This document shows, piece after piece, positions 56,219 to 64,000 of a stretch of DNA of 64,000 bases. A program made the translations under genes and the position numbers. Below the pieces are notes generated by a model, which did not search any database, was not told the origin of the DNA, and was given only the letters and a program-made list of their open reading frames with translations. Where the stretch lies: the NCBI RefSeq assembly GCF_002979435.1, contig NZ_PCOV01000003.1, positions 1 to 64,000 on the forward strand, in the 5' to 3' direction. The DNA comes from Microbacterium sp. MYb66. GTDB lineage: Bacteria > Actinomycetota > Actinomycetes > Actinomycetales > Microbacteriaceae. Within the stretch, counting starts at the first letter, position 1. Each line of letters starts with the position of its first letter.

Positions 56219-58738
56219 CTACTGGTAGGTCACCGTCGCATCCCATGCGGTCGTGTCGTACGCTGCGGTGGAGCGCGCCTGGGTGACGAACTCCAGGCGG
56301 TCGCCGACCGCGACCGTCACCGGCACCCGGAACGTGCGCGCTGCGGCAGTCGTGAGGGTCGTGCCCGTCGTGCCGGTCGGCCAGATCTGGGTGCCGTTCT
56401 TGAGGATGCGCACGACCACTCCGTCACCACCCGCCTGCGGCTTGGAGACGACGCCTGTGACCACCGTGCTGCCCGCAGCCGGGGCGACATAGACGCGCGC
56501 GGCATCGGCTCCGACATCCGGATGCTGCGCGTCGGACCGGACCATGGTCCAGGTCGTCGTTCCCTTCCAACGCGTGTTCGCGGAGTCCCACGTCATCGGA
56601 GTGATCACCCGTGAACCGCTCGGATAGGTCCACTGCTCGTACGACCACCCTCCCGCGCCCTGGGTGCTGGCGAAGTCGGACTTCGCATGATGCACGGCAT
56701 CCGGATGCTTCAGCTGGCGCACGAAGTCCTTCGTCATGTTCCAATACATCGAGTTGTCCACCACGCCGTCGGTGTTGATCCATTTCTCGGCGGGCGCGAC
56801 GAGACCGTTCGTGTCGGCGATCTGCACCGACGTCTCCTCGGCGAACTCGTTGAACGAGTTGATCACGACGCTCTCCGGCGGCGTCGGTCGGTCGAGCACC
56901 CGCCGCCACGTCTTCTCGATGTAGTAGAGCCCGTTCTGGCGCGAGACCGGGGTGTAGCCGGGCACGTTGTTGTTCCACCCGGGCATCGTGAGCATGACCT
57001 CGTCGTTCGACGGCGAGCCGTCGGGGCCGAGCTGCCAGCCGTATTCGCCCGGCAGCGCGGTCGAGGCGAAGCGCACGGTGAAGTGGTTCGACGCGCTCTT
57101 GTCTCCCGTGTAGGAGCGCCACGCGTTCTGCGCGGAGACCGGCGCGTAGACCACGAGAAGAGGTTTCCCGTCGACCTCGTGGTAGTGCTCGGGTCCGCCG
57201 ATCGTCGGATCGCCGGCGAACTCGGCCCAGGTCTGCGCCGCCTCCTGCTCGATCGTCACCGGAGTCCCGGTCCACTGCACCCGGCCGATGGCGAAGGCGT
57301 ATCGGATGTCGCGTTTCGAGGGTTGCGCGTTGTGCACCGCGATGCGCGCCGCGACATCTGCCGCGCGGTTGAGGATGGCACCGCTGACGTTGTTCAGGCC
57401 GTTCGTCTCATCGAGCAGGAGCCAGTCGATCTCGGCACCGGAGATGGTGTTCAGATGCTCGTCGATCACCGCCGAGTTGCCACTGTCGTACGTCTGGTAG
57501 CTGCCGAGGGTGAGGGGGACGTACCGGATCGCCGGTTTTCCGGGGAACCCGGCCCAGGTGTTCGTGGAGACGCTGTCCGCCGAGCGATATCGCAGAGCGT
57601 TCCAGGTTCCGCCGCCGACTCCGGCGGTGAAGGCGACGGTCGCCTTCCAGCCGTAGCGATCACCGGAGATGTTGCCCTGCAGCAGGCGCGTCGCACCCAC
57701 GCCGAACCCCGTGTGCAGCGCGATGTTCTCCGGCGAGATGGCCTTCAGCGCGCGGTCGTATTCCCGTCCGATGAGATCGCCGCCCACGCCGTCGCCCGTG
57801 ACGTCGGCGTGGAAGTAGACGTAGGGCTCCGCGTAGCCGTCGCCGTTCCCGTCCGTGACGAACTGGTCGTTCGACCCGATGCCGTGCGTGGTGGTCCATG
57901 CCGCGGCGGTGCCGAACGAGGTGCCGGTCGACGGGGTCGTGTACCAGGATCCGTCCCACGCCGCGAAGTACACTGCATCCGCCTTGCCGTCGCCGGTCGT
58001 GTCGGCGAGGAACTGGCGGGTCGTGTTGCCGCCGAATCCGGTGCGCCAGGTCGTCGGAGCCGCGAAGCCGGTGCCCGAGGAGGCGCCGACGTGCCACGTG
58101 CCGCTGTTCACGGCTCCGGAACCATTGGTGAAGGTGGCGAGATCCGCGCGGCCGTCGCCGGTCACGTCGGCGACGAATCGAGCATTCGCGCCCGCCCCGG
58201 CGTTCGCCCGCCAGAGCGTGTACTGCTGGAACGACGTACCGGACGAGAGGGCGACGTACCAGTCACCCGGCTGCCCGTCGCCGTTGCCGTCGGCGGCGAA
58301 GTAGGCGATGGCATCCGAGCGGCCGTCGCCGTTGACGTCGGCCATGAACCGCTCGCTCGACCCGACGCCGTGACCGGACACCCAGGTGCTCGGCGCCGCG
58401 AACCCGGTTCCCGTCGAGAGTCCGACCCGCCACGCACCCGTTGCGTCGAACGTGACGGCGTCGTCCTTCCCGTCGGCGTTGACATCGGCGAGGAACTGGC
58501 TCGCACTGGAGGCGCCGTGGCCGGTCGCGGAGGTGATCGGCAGTGCCGGGACCTTCGAATACCAGGTGGCGTACCAGATGCCGACATTCGGCGTCGCGGC
58601 AGTGGCGGTGCTGGCGCCGGTGGTGCCGGCGCCGGAGGCCGCACCGCCGGCGGCATCGGCGGCGACCGCGGGCGACACTGCGCCCGTGGCCACGAGCGCG
58701 ACCGCGGCGAGCGCCCCGATCAGATTGCGATATCTCAT
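56219..58738 (-). CDS. Secreted GH99-like glycosidase with inserted FG-GAP propeller
   Basis: An 839-residue secreted protein with a signal peptide ending near residue 27. NVGIWYATWYSK (51-62) looks like the first strand of a GH99/GH71-type barrel. Residues about 66-385 then carry at least six calcium-type FG-GAP motifs (DVNADGKDD, DVNGDGRSD, DVTGDGRAD, DTTGDGKAD and others). The barrel appears to resume near 400 (PAIRYVPLTLGSYQTYDSG, EIDWLLLDETNG) and ends with INSFNEFAEETSVQ near 636, the GH99-like acid motif. A beta-sandwich follows (700-839). It probably hydrolyses an extracellular glycan, perhaps mannose-rich. Confidence 0.8.
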   Translation of the reverse strand: MRYRNLIGALAAVALVATGAVSPAVAADAAGGAASGAGTTGASTATAATPNVGIWYATWYSKVPALPITSATGHGASSASQFLADVNADGKDDAVTFDATGAWRVGLSTGTGFAAPSTWVSGHGVGSSERFMADVNGDGRSDAIAYFAADGNGDGQPGDWYVALSSGTSFQQYTLWRANAGAGANARFVADVTGDGRADLATFTNGSGAVNSGTWHVGASSGTGFAAPTTWRTGFGGNTTRQFLADTTGDGKADAVYFAAWDGSWYTTPSTGTSFGTAAAWTTTHGIGSNDQFVTDGNGDGYAEPYVYFHADVTGDGVGGDLIGREYDRALKAISPENIALHTGFGVGATRLLQGNISGDRYGWKATVAFTAGVGGGTWNALRYRSADSVSTNTWAGFPGKPAIRYVPLTLGSYQTYDSGNSAVIDEHLNTISGAEIDWLLLDETNGLNNVSGAILNRAADVAARIAVHNAQPSKRDIRYAFAIGRVQWTGTPVTIEQEAAQTWAEFAGDPTIGGPEHYHEVDGKPLLVVYAPVSAQNAWRSYTGDKSASNHFTVRFASTALPGEYGWQLGPDGSPSNDEVMLTMPGWNNNVPGYTPVSRQNGLYYIEKTWRRVLDRPTPPESVVINSFNEFAEETSVQIADTNGLVAPAEKWINTDGVVDNSMYWNMTKDFVRQLKHPDAVHHAKSDFASTQGAGGWSYEQWTYPSGSRVITPMTWDSANTRWKGTTTWTMVRSDAQHPDVGADAARVYVAPAAGSTVVTGVVSKPQAGGDGVVVRILKNGTQIWPTGTTGTTLTTAAARTFRVPVTVAVGDRLEFVTQARSTAAYDTTAWDATVTYQ

Positions 58739-58789
58739 GTGCTCTCCTTTGAGCGTCCGGCATCGGCGCCGGTCCTGTTTCGGCCGTTC

Positions 58790-60304
58790 TCAATGCCGCC
58801 TGTCGGCATCGAAGGTGAGGATCAGGCGTGGACCATCCACACCGGGGAAGGTGCCCGCGTACTCGGTGAGAAGCCGCGCCGGAGCATCCGGATCATGTGA
58901 ATCCCGCACCCGCAGCACGGGTCCCACCCGCTCGACGTCCGCGCCCGCGTGGTGTTCCCGGCGGGGCGAGAAGGCGAGTTCGATGACCGCGGTCGCTCCG
59001 GCGCGGGCGGGGAGGGACACGGTTCGGACCACATCTTCCATCGCGATCCGGATCTCGAGATCCTCGGTCGCCTGCGGTGCTTCCATGACCGTGAAGCGGA
59101 CCGTCGCCTGCGGGGGACAGTTCGTCTCCTGGCGGATGCGCCACTCACCCGTCCCACGGGGGACCACGTGCGTCCCGGGGTACAGATCGGTCACCTCCAG
59201 CACACCCTCGCGCAGCACGGCCGCGGTCTCCCGACTCTCGAGGAGCCCGATCGCGCCGCGGATGGTGCAGCACCAGTGCGCGTCGGGCTCGATCGCCGCG
59301 AGGATCGGATCGCTCGGGGTGGCGATGGTGTCGAGCCCGAAGCTGCCGTCGAGGCGCTCGGCGAAGGCCAGCCCGTTGTGCGCGATGCGGGCCGCGTCCA
59401 CTCGATACCGTTCATCGCCGGTCAGCTCGTGGAGGGATCCCGCGACGCCGATGGAGTCGACGATCGCGCACGGCTCCGTCCAGCTGTCGGGGCGGCCGAA
59501 CCAGTTGAAGGTGGCGTGGTTCAGCGTGCGCCCCTCGCGCGCATACGTCTCGTAGAGCGCGGCCGCGACGTCTGCCGCCTGTGCGTCGCCGGTCGCGACC
59601 GCCCAGTCGGCGAGGTTGCGCGCGGCAGCGAGCACGGCGTGCAGCTGGGCCCGGTGAGTGACGACATCCAGGGTGCTCACGGTCTTCGTCAGCTCGACGA
59701 TGAGATCGGCGAGATCGACGCGGCCGCTGAGAAGCGCGGCCGGCACGAGAGCGTTCAACGACAGGAGCACGCACCACACGTCGCTGGAGACCGCCCAGCC
59801 CTCGATCACCTCCGTGGCCGTTCCCGAAGGCTCGCCGCCGTAGGTGGGGATCGTGCGCTCCCACGGGTAGGCGCGCAGGCGGAGAGCGGGAGCGATGAGC
59901 GCGTCGATCACTCGGAACGCGGCGAGCCGGGAGCGGTCGTCGCCGGTGACGTGGAAGAACTGCAGCAACCCCGCGGCGACCCACCCGTGACAGGCGATCT
60001 GCTGCTCGTCGATGATCTCTCCGAACTCCGGGCCGAGATACCCGCGCGGTGCCAGCGCCTCGAGCATCGCCTCGTTCAACTGCGTCGCACGCTCGAGCGT
60101 CGGCATCCCGGCGCGCGCATACCGGGCCAGGGAGAGCAGCAGGCGTCCGGCGAGGTCTCCCGGCCAGTCGCTCGCGAGGGTGCTCCGCATGACATCGGTC
60201 ACCTCGTAGTCCTCGCGCAGCAGCCTCCGCACCGAAGCGCCCAGCGCCCGATCCTCGTCGGGTGCGGAGAGGAAGCGCAGTGCGCCGCGACGGACGTCAA
60301 CCAT
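58790..60304 (-). CDS. Six-hairpin glycosidase-like protein (GH127-related?)
   Basis: A 504-residue cytosolic protein, mostly helical in its first 380 residues and beta-rich at the end, as in GH127/GH88-like six-hairpin enzymes. PCAIVDSIGVAGSLHELTGD followed by YRVDAARIAHNGLAFAERLDG and the AHWCC cysteine pair resemble the catalytic region of beta-L-arabinofuranosidase-type proteins, but the match is loose. It overlaps the upstream rhamnosidase gene (8 bases), so the two act together on an imported oligosaccharide. Confidence 0.65.
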   Translation of the reverse strand: MVDVRRGALRFLSAPDEDRALGASVRRLLREDYEVTDVMRSTLASDWPGDLAGRLLLSLARYARAGMPTLERATQLNEAMLEALAPRGYLGPEFGEIIDEQQIACHGWVAAGLLQFFHVTGDDRSRLAAFRVIDALIAPALRLRAYPWERTIPTYGGEPSGTATEVIEGWAVSSDVWCVLLSLNALVPAALLSGRVDLADLIVELTKTVSTLDVVTHRAQLHAVLAAARNLADWAVATGDAQAADVAAALYETYAREGRTLNHATFNWFGRPDSWTEPCAIVDSIGVAGSLHELTGDERYRVDAARIAHNGLAFAERLDGSFGLDTIATPSDPILAAIEPDAHWCCTIRGAIGLLESRETAAVLREGVLEVTDLYPGTHVVPRGTGEWRIRQETNCPPQATVRFTVMEAPQATEDLEIRIAMEDVVRTVSLPARAGATAVIELAFSPRREHHAGADVERVGPVLRVRDSHDPDAPARLLTEYAGTFPGVDGPRLILTFDADRRH

Positions 60305-62828
60305 GAGCACCCACCTCGGCGGCGACCTCGACGTCGGCGGCGGTGTAGACGTGAACGCCGGGACCGACGTCGTGCGGCGCGACGCCCGGGATCACGACCC
60401 TCGCCTGACCGTCCGCGGGGACCTCGATCTCCACGCGCACACGGCGCTCTTCCCGACGCCATGCCACCCGGTAGGTGCCGCGCGGGGAGTGGTACACCGA
60501 GGCGGCGCTGGGCACCGAGGACAGGAAGGTCGGGGCGATCACCGCCGACCGCCACGCGATGGAACCGGGGCTCTGACGCAGACCCGCGACGTCGCTCTGC
60601 AGCCACCGGTCGATCATCCCGAGCATGAAATGGTTGTTGGACCCCTCTCCCACGGCGAGCCTCTCGGCCGACCAGGTCTCTGCGAGGGCGGTCACCCCGC
60701 GCGCGAGCTGCATGCCGTAGCCCGGGACGTCGGTGCGGCTGATCGTGCGATGGACGAGCTCGGCATGACCGCGACGGTGCAGCATCTCGACGAGCAGGGC
60801 GAAGGTGACCTCGCCGACCGTGAATGCGCCGCCGTCCGCCTCGAGGCGCGCGAGCAGAGATGCGAAGAACGCATCCGCCGCCGCGGATTCGCCGCGCCTC
60901 TCGGCGACGTCGGCGAGGATCACGAGCTCGGTCTGGCTGGCGTCGGGACCGGGGGTCTCGTACCGGCGGAGTGCACGGAGGACGACTCCGGCCTGCGCCC
61001 GCAGCTCCGAGGCCCACGCAGGCTTCCCGACGATCCCCGCGATGACCTCGGCGGATTCGAGCACGCGGAGGTAGCCGTGCGAGGCGACGAGCTCACGGGG
61101 CGCCGACGCGTCGATCGCGATCCAGTCCCCCAGTCCGAAGTCGATCAGCCCGGCCACCTGGCGGCTCCCGAGATAGGCGACATACGACTGCATGGCCTCG
61201 AGGTTGTCTTCGAGCACACGTCGGTCGCCGTACTCGCGAAAGTGAGCGAGCGGGAGGTGCACGATGACCCCGCCCCAGTTGACGTCGAACCGGAAGGCGT
61301 CGTCGTCGCCGAGGTACGGGTGCCCGCTGAAGTCGACGAACTCGGGAACGGTGTTGGGGATGGCCCCGGACGGCAGCTGAGCGGTGTTCGCGTGGTGCAG
61401 CATGTCGCGCAGGTGCGCTTCGACGTCGTAGCCGCGGGCGATCGCGTCGAAGCAGAAATGCAGCTGCTCCAGCCAGCCGAGCTTCTCGCGATGCGGGCAG
61501 TCGGTGAAGACGCTGTGCATGTTGCCCTGCACTGCGCGGTCGATGACCTCGTGCAGCCTCTGCAGGAAAGGGTCCCCGCTCGTGAAAGCACCGGCGCGTG
61601 CGTTGGCGGCGCGGATGACCCGGGCCTCGACCTCCATGCCTTCGCTCCGCCCGCGGAGTTCGACGTATCGGAACCCGTGATAGCCGAATCGCGGCGACCA
61701 CGACCCGCCGTGTCCGGCCGGGATCCGCACGCTGTCGAAGATCGGCGTACCCGTGCTGTCCTGGTCGACTCCGTCCGCGCCGATCAGCTCGGCGGGGTGC
61801 ATCTCCACGACGCGGTCCTGCGCGCCGGGCTGCCACCGGATCTCGGGCACGCCCGCGACATTCACCCCGAAGTCGACGACGCGTCCGCGCACACCGTCCC
61901 ACGAGGACATCTCCTGTCGCGTCTCCACCACCGCCAGTGGCGGATGCTCCGGCCACCAGATCCGTGTGGAGGCGCCGTCGGCGGCGACCGCGGCGGCGAC
62001 ATCACCCGGGCCCTGCTGCCACGGCTCCGGGACGGCGGCATCGAAATCCTCACCGCCGTACCAGTGTGCGGCGATCGTCGCGCCCCGACCGGTGCGCGTC
62101 CGCCCGGGCGCGGTCGTCGTGACGCGGGTGCTCGCGCCGAACTGCTCGACCATCGCGAGCAGTCGAGGAGCTTGATGCTGCGCCGCGAACTTTCGGTAGC
62201 GCCCCGGGTCGTCGGAGATCCAGTAGGGCCCGGACGCCATCTCGATCGTCACGGTGTGCGGGCCCGGAGCGAGCGGACCGAGGTCATGCGTCGCCGCCGA
62301 GGTCTCGGTGCTCAGGTCGCTGTAGCCGGGGCCGAGCAGGCCATCGCCCAGAAGGCGTCCGTCGACGCGCACCTCGACCACGCCGGGAGCCGCGAGGTGA
62401 AGGAGTGCACGGGTGTCGGAGGGGTGCGCGTCGACGGCGAGAGCGAACCACACCGTGCGGTCATCACCGTCGGCGCGAGCATCCGCCACGTCGGGATGAG
62501 CGATCCACTGGGCACCCGAGGATTCGAGATCCGGTGCCGTCGTGAAGCCGCGCTCGTCGCCCCAGTCCACCCCGCCCGCTCGCTCCACGCCGACCCGCCA
62601 GCGCACGAGCCGCGCCGCCGGCCGGGGCACGACGATCGATCGCGCATCGGCGGTCAGCACATGGCGGTTCGCGGCGGGCGCCGAGTCGGGACTCTCGAGC
62701 TCGACGATGATCTGGTCGTCGGGTCGCAGTGATCCGTCGGCGATCCAGCTCAACCGCACCGACGACGAGTCGACCCCGAGTGGAGACTCGAGCCCGTTGG
62801 CGCGCAGGCGGGAAAAGGTGTTCGGCAT
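60297..62828 (-). CDS. GH78 alpha-L-rhamnosidase
   Basis: An 843-residue family 78 glycosidase. N-terminal beta-sandwich domains precede the (alpha/alpha)6 barrel that begins near residue 420; the family motif TDCPHREKLGWLEQLHF lies near 445 with its general-acid glutamate region, and WGGVIVHLPLAHFREYGDRR and GDWIAIDA follow. A C-terminal beta domain closes the protein. It removes terminal alpha-L-rhamnose. No signal peptide is present, so it works in the cytosol on imported glycans. The start at 62828 has GGAG nine bases upstream. Confidence 0.9.
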   Translation of the reverse strand: MPNTFSRLRANGLESPLGVDSSSVRLSWIADGSLRPDDQIIVELESPDSAPAANRHVLTADARSIVVPRPAARLVRWRVGVERAGGVDWGDERGFTTAPDLESSGAQWIAHPDVADARADGDDRTVWFALAVDAHPSDTRALLHLAAPGVVEVRVDGRLLGDGLLGPGYSDLSTETSAATHDLGPLAPGPHTVTIEMASGPYWISDDPGRYRKFAAQHQAPRLLAMVEQFGASTRVTTTAPGRTRTGRGATIAAHWYGGEDFDAAVPEPWQQGPGDVAAAVAADGASTRIWWPEHPPLAVVETRQEMSSWDGVRGRVVDFGVNVAGVPEIRWQPGAQDRVVEMHPAELIGADGVDQDSTGTPIFDSVRIPAGHGGSWSPRFGYHGFRYVELRGRSEGMEVEARVIRAANARAGAFTSGDPFLQRLHEVIDRAVQGNMHSVFTDCPHREKLGWLEQLHFCFDAIARGYDVEAHLRDMLHHANTAQLPSGAIPNTVPEFVDFSGHPYLGDDDAFRFDVNWGGVIVHLPLAHFREYGDRRVLEDNLEAMQSYVAYLGSRQVAGLIDFGLGDWIAIDASAPRELVASHGYLRVLESAEVIAGIVGKPAWASELRAQAGVVLRALRRYETPGPDASQTELVILADVAERRGESAAADAFFASLLARLEADGGAFTVGEVTFALLVEMLHRRGHAELVHRTISRTDVPGYGMQLARGVTALAETWSAERLAVGEGSNNHFMLGMIDRWLQSDVAGLRQSPGSIAWRSAVIAPTFLSSVPSAASVYHSPRGTYRVAWRREERRVRVEIEVPADGQARVVIPGVAPHDVGPGVHVYTAADVEVAAEVGAHG

Positions 62829-62894
62829 CAGCTCGTTCTCCGTGAGGAAGGGGACGTGAGGTGGCGGGCCAGGCACGGCCCGCCACCTCACGGG

Positions 62895-64000
62895 CTAGTT
62901 GTCGGCGAGGTCTTTGGCGAAGGCCGCGTCGAGCCGTTCGGCCGCCGCCTCGGGCGAATCCGAACCGAGGATCACCGTCTGACTCACCTCGTTCAGCTCG
63001 AGCTGCGTCGCCGTTCCCGGCCACCCCTGGTCGGGCCACGATGCCGTCTTGCCGGACACGACGTATTCGAGCACGGTCGCCTGGTTCGGGCTGTCCGGCG
63101 TGAACGAGTCGTTCGGGAGCGAGGGCGCGCCCTTCGACGCGGTCGCGTAGGCGTTCTGAGCGTCCGCGGTGGCGAGGAAGTCGAGGAACACCTTCGCGGC
63201 ATCCTGGTTGTCGGACTTGGCGTTGATACCGAAGCCCGACGAGTCGGCCGCGGCGAGGTAGTTGTCACCGGAGTCGTCGACGGGGAAGGGCGCGATCGAG
63301 AAGGTCGTGCCCTCGGGCGCCACCTCTTCCAGCGACGTCGTGTCGGAGAAGGCGAACGTGGCGAGCGCCTGACCGGTGGCGACCTGCTCGAAGGAGACGT
63401 TCCATTCCGTGCCGGTCGGTCCCTCGTTGAAGCAGCCGGCGGCGAGCATCTCCTGCTGCATGGCGAAGGCGTCGACCCACTCGGAGTCGGCGAAGGACTG
63501 GTCACCCGCCATCTGCTCGACGGTGAAGTCGGGGTTCGGCCCATACACGAGGGGCGCCAGCATGGCGTAGCTCGGGATGGAGCTGCCGCCCTTGAGGAAC
63601 ATCGTGTACGCCACCTTGCCGTTGTCCTTCGCGGCCGCGCACAGTTCGAGCACCTCGGAGTAGGTCTCGGGGATCTCGAGACCGAGCTCCTCCATCGTCT
63701 GGTCGTTGTACACGGGGCCGAGGCCGAGCGCGCCGATGGGCACCGACAGCAGCTTGTCGTCGTTGCTGAAGAGGTTGTTCTGCGTCGGAGACAGCTCGCC
63801 GGCCCACTCGGAACCGCTGAGGTCCACGAGCTGCTTGGCGTCATCGAGTGGAACGACACTCACGACGTTGCCGGCTCCGGGGAAGGTGCGGATGACGTCG
63901 GCCGCGGTACCGGCGGCGAGGGCCGTGCGGATGAAGGTGGGGTAGTCGCTCCCGCCGTCCTGGATCTCGACGGTGACGTCGGGATGTGCCTTCTCGAACT
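62895..64000 (-). CDS. Sugar ABC transporter binding lipoprotein, partial
   Basis: The C-terminal 367 residues of a carbohydrate-type extracellular binding protein; the N-terminus lies beyond the window edge. The visible part begins FEKAHPDVTVEIQDGGSDYP, the ordinary family 1 solute-binding pattern, and continues with FIRTALAAGTAADVIRTFPG, YNDQTMEELGLEIPETYSEV and SGFGINAKSDNQDAAKVFLD. It is upstream of the rhamnosidase and in the same direction, 66 bases from it, and probably binds the oligosaccharide these enzymes degrade. Its permease genes would be outside the window. Confidence 0.87.
   Translation of the reverse strand, partial: FEKAHPDVTVEIQDGGSDYPTFIRTALAAGTAADVIRTFPGAGNVVSVVPLDDAKQLVDLSGSEWAGELSPTQNNLFSNDDKLLSVPIGALGLGPVYNDQTMEELGLEIPETYSEVLELCAAAKDNGKVAYTMFLKGGSSIPSYAMLAPLVYGPNPDFTVEQMAGDQSFADSEWVDAFAMQQEMLAAGCFNEGPTGTEWNVSFEQVATGQALATFAFSDTTSLEEVAPEGTTFSIAPFPVDDSGDNYLAAADSSGFGINAKSDNQDAAKVFLDFLATADAQNAYATASKGAPSLPNDSFTPDSPNQATVLEYVVSGKTASWPDQGWPGTATQLELNEVSQTVILGSDSPEAAAERLDAAFAKDLADN

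Noticed and set aside
60303..62732. 809-residue plus-strand frame across the rhamnosidase gene
   Set aside because: It is antisense to a gene with the GH78 motif; no start context and no domain.

Overview
The window is GC-rich (roughly 70% by eye) and densely coded, with short intergenic gaps, frequent GTG starts and many 4-base ATGA/GTGA stop-start overlaps. Gene content (a DUF222/13E12-type HNH nuclease, a CU044_5270-family protein behind an ECF sigma factor, furA-katA, a Cds1-type cysteine desulfhydrase, a J-domain/NERD-like protein) points to a high-GC actinobacterium, most likely Microbacteriaceae and plausibly Microbacterium. This is inference from gene families, not from a marker gene. 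I see no rRNA, tRNA, CRISPR array, insertion sequence or prophage, and no gene-free stretch above 300 bases.

Layout. 0-10.7 kb holds mixed housekeeping and transport genes: a heptad-repeat membrane protein, acyl-CoA thioesterase, trans-sulfuration PLP enzyme with a divergent Lrp regulator, acyl-CoA synthetase, MATE exporter, CycA-like amino acid permease and DUF2871 protein. 10.7-15.5 kb has a NarL/LuxR-type two-component pair, an aldo/keto reductase, a YigZ protein and a J-domain/NERD-like protein. 15.5-20 kb is an oxidative-stress block: furA-katA under a perfect inverted repeat, an alpha/beta hydrolase, and an overlapping msrB-msrA pair. 20-27 kb has DUF808, a DUF222 HNH nuclease with a LexA-like box, GNAT plus PnuC, and a flavin monooxygenase. 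27-30.7 kb is a small catabolic cassette (MHS transporter, FluG-type amidohydrolase, XRE-cupin regulator) behind a perfect 13-bp inverted repeat. 30.8-35.4 kb carries an OmpR-type two-component system and a PepSY membrane protein, both preceded by CTTCAG direct repeats, plus a possible Imm-5-like protein. 35.4-37.7 kb has a LysE exporter, an Lrp regulator and a LysR regulator.

The most distinctive region is 37.7-52.0 kb, eleven minus-strand genes. In transcription order they are a lipoprotein binding protein, a fused two-domain permease, a PotA-type ATPase, a creatinase-like M24 protein that has lost its metal ligands, a prolyl-oligopeptidase-type hydrolase, a SnoaL-like protein, an FAD oxidoreductase, a cupin, an aldehyde dehydrogenase, a YtcJ-type amidohydrolase, and a Cds1-type PLP enzyme. 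It reads as an uptake-and-degradation pathway for an amine-, amide- or peptide-like compound that I cannot name. A 15-base element is shared between the promoter of the LysR gene at one end and the promoter of the binding-protein gene 15 kb away, which suggests a single regulon.

52-56 kb contains an unknown 540-residue protein with a PH-like tail, an ECF sigma factor with its CU044_5270 partner, and a methyltransferase. 56.2-64 kb is a glycan-use locus: a secreted GH99-like enzyme with an FG-GAP propeller apparently inserted in its barrel, a six-hairpin glycosidase-like protein, a GH78 alpha-L-rhamnosidase, and a sugar-binding lipoprotein that runs off the window edge.
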